NCBI RefSeq assembly: GCF_002906575.1
Contig: NZ_CP026309.1
Span: 1,426,001 to 1,490,000, forward strand
DNA length: 64,000 nt
Source: Salinigranum rubrum
Lineage (GTDB): Archaea; Halobacteriota; Halobacteria; Halobacteriales; Haloferacaceae
Reading direction: 5' to 3'
Numbering within the stretch: the first letter of the stretch is position 1; every line of letters starts with the position of its first letter. Under the pieces are notes generated by a model, which did not search any database, had not been told where the DNA came from, and saw only the letters and a program-made list of their open reading frames with translations. Of this stretch, positions 60,121 to 64,000 are shown piece after piece. The translations under genes and the position numbers were made by a program.

Positions 60121-60453
60121 TCAGTCCTCGTCCATCCACTTCAGCCCCCACTCGTGAATCTCGTCGAACGCCGCGTGGAGTTCCGCGCCCTTCTGCGTCA
60201 GCGAGTAGTAGACCGCGACCGGACTCTCTTCTTCCACCCGCCGGCGGACGTACCCCTTCTCTTCGAGGTCGTCGAGCACCCGCGACAGCGTCTGGGAGTT
60301 CGCGTCCGCCGCGCGCTTCAGTTCGTTGAACCGGAGTTCGCCCTCCCGGAGCACGCGGATGACGGTCATCCGCCACCGCGACCCGATCTGTTCGAGCGTC
60401 CTGACGACCGGGCACTCTCGGCACGTCCCGTCGAGGTCGGCGTCCGATGACAC
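60121..60453 (-). CDS. HxlR family transcriptional regulator
   Basis: A 110-residue winged helix of the HxlR type, starting at GTG 60453: CRECPVVRTLEQIGSRWRMTVIRVLREGELRFNELKRAADANSQTLSRVLDDLEEKGYVRR in pieces. The cysteine pair C11/C14 in TCRECPV is like redox- or ligand-sensing HxlR members. A perfect 9-1-9 palindrome begins 2 bp before the start codon, so autoregulation is likely. It is divergent from an NAD(P)-binding oxidoreductase gene, the common HxlR arrangement. Confidence 0.9.
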   Translation of the reverse strand: MSSDADLDGTCRECPVVRTLEQIGSRWRMTVIRVLREGELRFNELKRAADANSQTLSRVLDDLEEKGYVRRRVEEESPVAVYYSLTQKGAELHAAFDEIHEWGLKWMDED

Positions 60454-60454
60454 G

Positions 60455-60473
60455 GGTGTGACCTGGTCACACC
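60455..60473. promoter_or_regulatory. HxlR operator candidate
   Basis: GGTGTGACCTGGTCACACC is a perfect inverted repeat with 9-bp arms and one central base, 2 bp from the hxlR start. The half site GGTGTGA recurs near 60513 on the side of the divergent oxidoreductase, as expected for a regulator acting on both genes. Confidence 0.7.
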
Positions 60474-60574
60474 GCCGTCCGCTGAACTATATTTCGGTTA
60501 CCTTCTAACATCTGGTGTGATCGTGTGACTGGCTCGGACGTCCCAGTTCACCACGAGACCGAACCTCACACACC

Positions 60575-61213
60575 ATGGACGTACTCCTGCTCGGCGCAAG
60601 CGGACGAATCGGACGACGAGTGGTAACGGAACTCCTCGACCGCGGGCACGACGTGACCGGCGTGTCCCGGAGCGGGGAAATCGACGGGTTCGACGACGCG
60701 GCGTTCACTGCCGTCGCGGGCGACGCGACCGACCCCGACGACGTCGCACGGCTCGCGACAGGCCACGACGCGGTCGGGTCCGCGCTCGGCCCGGCCGCCG
60801 ACGCCTCGCCGGACGTCCTCGTGGCGATGATGGAGGCCGTCGTCGAGGGGATGCGTCGCGCGTCGGTCGACCGCCTCGTCTGGACCGGCGGGGCCGGCAT
60901 CCTGAGCGTCGGACCCGACACGCGGCTCATCGAGACCGAGGAGTTTCCCGACGAGTGGGTCCCCGTCGCCAGCGCGGCCATCGACGCGTACGACCGACTC
61001 GAAGCGGCCGACGACCTCCGGTGGACGTATCTCGCCCCCGCGGCGCTCATCGAACCCGGCGAGCGGACCGGCGAGTACCGGACCGCGCGGGGCGAACTCG
61101 TGACCGACGACGCGGGGGACAGCTACATCTCGATGGAGGACTTCGCCGTCGCGTTCGTCGACGAACTCGAACAGGGCGACGCGGTTCACGCCGCACTCGG
61201 CGTCGGCTACTGA
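60575..61213 (+). CDS. NAD(P)H-binding oxidoreductase (atypical SDR)
   Basis: A 212-residue Rossmann protein of the NAD(P)-binding type: GASGRIGRRV (7-16) is the dinucleotide loop. VWTGGAGIL and YDRLEAADDLRWTYLAPAALI follow the pattern of the YwnB/HTATIP2-like atypical SDRs. The usual YxxxK is absent. Divergent from hxlR, so probably induced by the signal that HxlR senses; substrate unknown. Confidence 0.88.
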   Translation: MDVLLLGASGRIGRRVVTELLDRGHDVTGVSRSGEIDGFDDAAFTAVAGDATDPDDVARLATGHDAVGSALGPAADASPDVLVAMMEAVVEGMRRASVDRLVWTGGAGILSVGPDTRLIETEEFPDEWVPVASAAIDAYDRLEAADDLRWTYLAPAALIEPGERTGEYRTARGELVTDDAGDSYISMEDFAVAFVDELEQGDAVHAALGVGY

Positions 61214-61302
61214 CTCGCAGAGCGGGCCGCCCGTCTCGACCCCGCTCACGGCGACTCCGGGCGGGCGGTGGAGAGACGGAGTGACGACGTCGACCCCGAC
61301 CC

Positions 61303-62286
61303 TCAGTCACACTCGGTGTACCGCTGTTCGGCCTGAGTCCGCCGCCGCTCGGCCCGGTCGGGGTTGTCGTCGAGTTGCTCGCGGCAGGCGGCGCGATACT
61401 CGACACACGCCAGCCGACCCGCCCTCGCCTCACACCGGTACGTCTCCAGCGGGGAGGCCAGCGGTCCCGACAGCCCCTCGGCGTCCTCGAACCGGTCGCG
61501 GACCTCGGTGAACGCGTTGAGGAGGTCGGCGAACGCGCTCTGTGCGTCGCGGTACGACTCGTTCTCGTAGCTCGCGACGGCCTCCTGGTACCGCGCGCGG
61601 GCCGAAATCGCGCGTTCGAGGCCGCGGGCGAAGGGGGTGAGCGCGTTGGCCGTGTCGCTGACCCGGAACACATGGTCTTCGAACGCCTCGTAGGAGACGT
61701 CGAGCGCAGGGTCGAACGCGTCCATCGAGTCGTACCGCGAGGTGGCGGTCCCCGCGGAACTGGCCGCCTCCGTCGCGAGAGTCTTTAACCGTTCGAGCGC
61801 GGCCGTCGTCTCCTCGCTCGTCTCGCTCGCCGCGTACGCCTCCCGGAGCCGGTCGTGCACGGTGTACGCCTCGTCGAACCGGACGAACGTCCGGACGATG
61901 CGGTCGAATATCCAGCGCGTGTCCGACAGCGACCCGAGCCGGTCTTCGTCTTCTCCGGCCTCGCGCGCGCTCTCGATGTCCGCTCGGATCCGCGTGAGGC
62001 GCTCGGCGAGCGCGTCCGTGTCGAGGTCGCTTACTTCGAGCGTCTCCAGCGCCGGTTCCAGCGCCGCGTACACCTCGTTCAGGGAGGCCGCGATGGCGTC
62101 GGCACTCACCGCCGTCTCCGTCGGTTCCGCGGAGTCCGTTCCCGCTGCGGTGGCGGTGGCTGTGGCCGTCTCGGTCGCCGTCTCGGAGGGTGGTGTCTGC
62201 TCCGGCGTCGTCGTCGGCTCCGACGACTGGGACGAACAGCCGGCGACGACACCGACCAGGAGCGTGAGGGCGTATCGTCGATTCAC
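61303..62286 (-). CDS. Lipoprotein with Thr-rich linker and helical body
   Basis: A 327-residue protein starting at GTG 62286 (NRRYALTLLVGVVAGCSS), with a lipobox ending at Cys. A Thr/Ala/Pro/Glu linker of about 40 residues, typical of proteins standing off the S-layer, is followed by a helical domain (LNEVYAALEPALETLEVSDLDTDALAERL) and a C-terminal part with four Cys (YRCEARAGRLACVEYRAACREQ ... TECD), probably two disulfides outside the cell. No known family. The long frame reaching further upstream is not supported. Confidence 0.78.
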   Translation of the reverse strand: MNRRYALTLLVGVVAGCSSQSSEPTTTPEQTPPSETATETATATATAAGTDSAEPTETAVSADAIAASLNEVYAALEPALETLEVSDLDTDALAERLTRIRADIESAREAGEDEDRLGSLSDTRWIFDRIVRTFVRFDEAYTVHDRLREAYAASETSEETTAALERLKTLATEAASSAGTATSRYDSMDAFDPALDVSYEAFEDHVFRVSDTANALTPFARGLERAISARARYQEAVASYENESYRDAQSAFADLLNAFTEVRDRFEDAEGLSGPLASPLETYRCEARAGRLACVEYRAACREQLDDNPDRAERRRTQAEQRYTECD

Positions 62287-62377
62287 ACTGTGCGATATCG
62301 TGTCGTCGGAATAACTGTTGGGAAGTACGGGCCACGAGACCAACAACCCTTTCGGGCGTGACGGCGAACCGGCGCGT

Positions 62378-62872
62378 ATGGCAGACGACGACGCGGCAGA
62401 CGAGACCGAGGACGTGCAAGGAGCGAGCGACGCGGACGCCCCGACTCCGGGTGAGGCGCGGGAAACCGACGCCGAGGCGGCCGCGAGCGCCGACGAGGAC
62501 GCCGGCGAGGGCGAGGAGAAGTCGTTCCGCGAGCGAGTCGAAGAGATCCGCGAGCGACGCGAGAAGGAGCGCGAGGAGGGTGAACGCCCCGGCCCCGAGG
62601 GGATGATGGGCGGCGAGGGTGGTCCCGGCGGCCCCGGCGGTATGGGCGGCGGCAACCCGTTCGCGCAGATGATGTCCGGCATGATGGGCGGCGGTGGCGG
62701 CGGCCCCGGCGGCATGGGTGGCGGCCCGCCGGGCATGGGCGGCCGCGAGCGCGGCGGCGAGGAGAGCGTCGGTAACGAGGAACTCGTCCGCGAGGTCCGC
62801 CAACTCCGCGACGAGGTCCGCGACATCACGCGCCAACTCCAGCGCATCGGCGACGCGCTCGAAGACGACTGA
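62378..62872 (+). CDS. Acidic protein with Gly/Met-rich centre and coiled-coil end
   Basis: A 164-residue protein in three parts: an acidic disordered start (MADDDAADETEDVQGASDAD) leading into a charged helix (FRERVEEIRERREKEREEG), a 50-residue segment made nearly only of Gly, Met and Pro (GMMGGEGGPGGPGGMGGG, MMSGMMGGGGGGPGGMG), and a C-terminal helix NEELVREVRQLRDEVRDITRQLQRIGDAL. No known domain. The centre is a low-complexity sequence of a kind that may promote self-association. Confidence 0.78.
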   Translation: MADDDAADETEDVQGASDADAPTPGEARETDAEAAASADEDAGEGEEKSFRERVEEIRERREKEREEGERPGPEGMMGGEGGPGGPGGMGGGNPFAQMMSGMMGGGGGGPGGMGGGPPGMGGRERGGEESVGNEELVREVRQLRDEVRDITRQLQRIGDALEDD

Positions 62873-62932
62873 GCCGCGAACCGCGCGTCAGGAGTCTCCG
62901 TCAGCCAGGGCGAACCGATAGCGGCCCGCCGC

Positions 62933-64000
62933 TCAGACGCGGCGTGGTGTGGCCTGCCGAACGCGGTCGTAGACGGCGGTGAGGTCGTCGACGGCCCGCT
63001 CGACGCTGATCGGTTCGCGGCGGGCGAGGCAGTTCTCTCTGAGCGAGTCGTACTCGTCGAGCGCCCGCCGGATGCCGTCGCGGAACCCGTCGATGTCGCC
63101 CGGTTCGTAGTGATAGCCGGTGACGCCGTCGTCGATGGTGTCCCGGAGCGCCCCCTCGCGGACGCCGACGACGGGTGTCCCGCAGGCGATGGCCTCCAGC
63201 GCGACCAGTCCCTGCGTCTCGACGGGGCTGGGGAACGCGAACGCGTCGAGCGCGCTGTAGAACGCCGGCAGTTCCTCGCGCGGGAGGAAGCCGAAGAAGC
63301 GGGCGTCGACGCCACGTTCTTTCACCAGGCGTTCGACCGACTCCCGCGCGGGGCCGTCGCCGCCGAAGACGACGGTGACGTCGTCGAGTCCGTCGGCGGC
63401 GCGGACGATGTCGGTGAGTCGCTTCTCGAAGCCGTGCCGACCGGTGTAGCCGACGAGCGTCTCGCCGTCCAACCCGTGGCGCTCGCGGAACGCCGTCGCG
63501 TCGACGGGGGCGAACCGGTCGATGTCGACGCCGTTCTGCACGACGCGGAGGTCGGCCTCGACGCCGAGCGCCGCGAGTCGGTCGCGGGTCTCCGCGCTCG
63601 GGACGACGACGGCGTCGGCGTGCGAGAGGAACCACCGCTCGTAGCGGGTGCTCATCGACTCGATGCCGCGTTCCACCCGCGCGTTCGACGTCAGGTAGTC
63701 GGCGTACTCCGCCGTCGGGGTGTGGTAGGAGGCGACGAACGGGAGTTCCCGACGCGAGGCGAGTCTGAGCCCCGCGAGGCCGAGGCTGAAGGGCGTGTGT
63801 GAGTGGACGACGTCGACGTCGCCGCGGCGGACCCGGCGGGGAACGCGCGGAGCGGCGACGCGGAAGCCGTCGTAGAAGGGAAAGGCCACCGACCGGACCG
63901 GGTACTCGCCGGACTCTGGCTCGTGGCCGGTCGCCTCGGGGTACACCACGTCCATCCGGCCGCCGCGGCGCTCCCAGCGCTCGCGCCACGTCTTGATGGT
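62933..64000 (-). CDS. Glycosyltransferase family 4 (N-terminus outside window)
   Basis: A GT-B glycosyltransferase; 355 codons up to the window edge, with the frame open at 64000 (reading TIKTWRERWERRGGRM before the internal MDVVYPE), so the real start lies beyond it. VHSHTPFSLGLAGL and the nucleotide-sugar EX7E motif in SPVETQGLVALEAIACGTPVVG are visible, along with QNGVDIDRFAPV. Likely transfers a sugar from a nucleotide donor to a lipid or glycan at the membrane. Neighbours give no pathway. Confidence 0.92.
   Translation of the reverse strand, partial: TIKTWRERWERRGGRMDVVYPEATGHEPESGEYPVRSVAFPFYDGFRVAAPRVPRRVRRGDVDVVHSHTPFSLGLAGLRLASRRELPFVASYHTPTAEYADYLTSNARVERGIESMSTRYERWFLSHADAVVVPSAETRDRLAALGVEADLRVVQNGVDIDRFAPVDATAFRERHGLDGETLVGYTGRHGFEKRLTDIVRAADGLDDVTVVFGGDGPARESVERLVKERGVDARFFGFLPREELPAFYSALDAFAFPSPVETQGLVALEAIACGTPVVGVREGALRDTIDDGVTGYHYEPGDIDGFRDGIRRALDEYDSLRENCLARREPISVERAVDDLTAVYDRVRQATPRRV

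Noticed and set aside
62287-63315. Long upstream extension of the minus-strand lipoprotein frame
   Set aside because: The extension is low-complexity, runs antisense through the Gly/Met-rich gene and the glycosyltransferase, and a lipoprotein signal starts at 62286.
59374-64000. Integrated provirus or plasmid right of tRNA-Ala
   Set aside because: No integrase, replication or capsid gene is present; only a 13-bp tRNA end duplicate, which may be a scar.

Overview
The window is a continuous stretch of chromosome from an extremely halophilic archaeon (class Halobacteria, most likely order Haloferacales). The support is very high GC, strongly acidic proteins, many leaderless genes with a TATA-like box 25-33 bp before the start codon, TAT-type lipoproteins, halocyanin, a CetZ tubulin and many haloarchaea-only small proteins. 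From memory, the gene order resembles the Haloferax volcanii chromosome around HVO_1084 to HVO_1150; no search was run. There is no rRNA, CRISPR array, transposase or phage module. The region is mainly core genome with short accessory patches.

Layout. 0-7 kb: purB (cut by the window edge), a divergent purN-purH fusion, two universal stress proteins and a folC-folP fusion. 7-11 kb: a frameshifted NRDE/TANGO2 gene, a winged-helix protein, then the conserved rnp3 - methyltransferase - rnp2 - psmA operon on the minus strand. 11-17 kb: an overlapping lysine/diaminopimelate operon dapA-dapB-dapD-lysA-dapF-dapE. 17-21 kb: NYN nuclease, PUA protein, presenilin-like protease, gar1 and srp19. 21-27 kb: cobalamin importer btuC-btuD, cetZ, ZIP metal transporter and a VOC dioxygenase. 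27-33 kb: small haloarchaeal proteins, trxB, DUF357, a wHTH/membrane-protein pair and cysS. 33-40 kb: globin-coupled transducer, cbiX and a DR2241-type Fe-S protein (cobalamin), plus a second wHTH/membrane-protein pair and a lipoprotein. 40-50 kb: trm112-like, truncated globin, purA, a large coiled-coil protein, a CDGSH protein, a potassium channel remnant, a histidine kinase and coxC. 50-59 kb: squalene/phytoene synthase, acyl-CoA dehydrogenase, archaetidylserine synthase, halocyanin, and the rps15 - recJ-like - pcc1 - rps3ae operon. 59-64 kb: tRNA-Ala followed by a patch of accessory genes (lipoproteins, HxlR with a divergent oxidoreductase, Gly/Met-rich protein, glycosyltransferase).

Points that deserve attention: (1) five genes each have a length of 3n+2 and are restored by adding one base to a G/C homopolymer, and four of these lie within 2.5 kb (34.06-36.52 kb), so either the assembly has homopolymer errors there or the locus is decaying; (2) a dispersed intergenic element at 17.3-17.6 and 32.4-32.7 kb carries two hairpins whose sequences differ between copies while base pairing is kept; (3) a strongly folded 27,287-27,410 segment followed by a T7 run looks like an ncRNA or structured 3' UTR; (4) two separate wHTH + small membrane protein modules occur, one with a perfect GGGAAA/TTTCCC operator between the genes; (5) a potassium channel gene has collapsed by an internal deletion, apparently across a short repeat.
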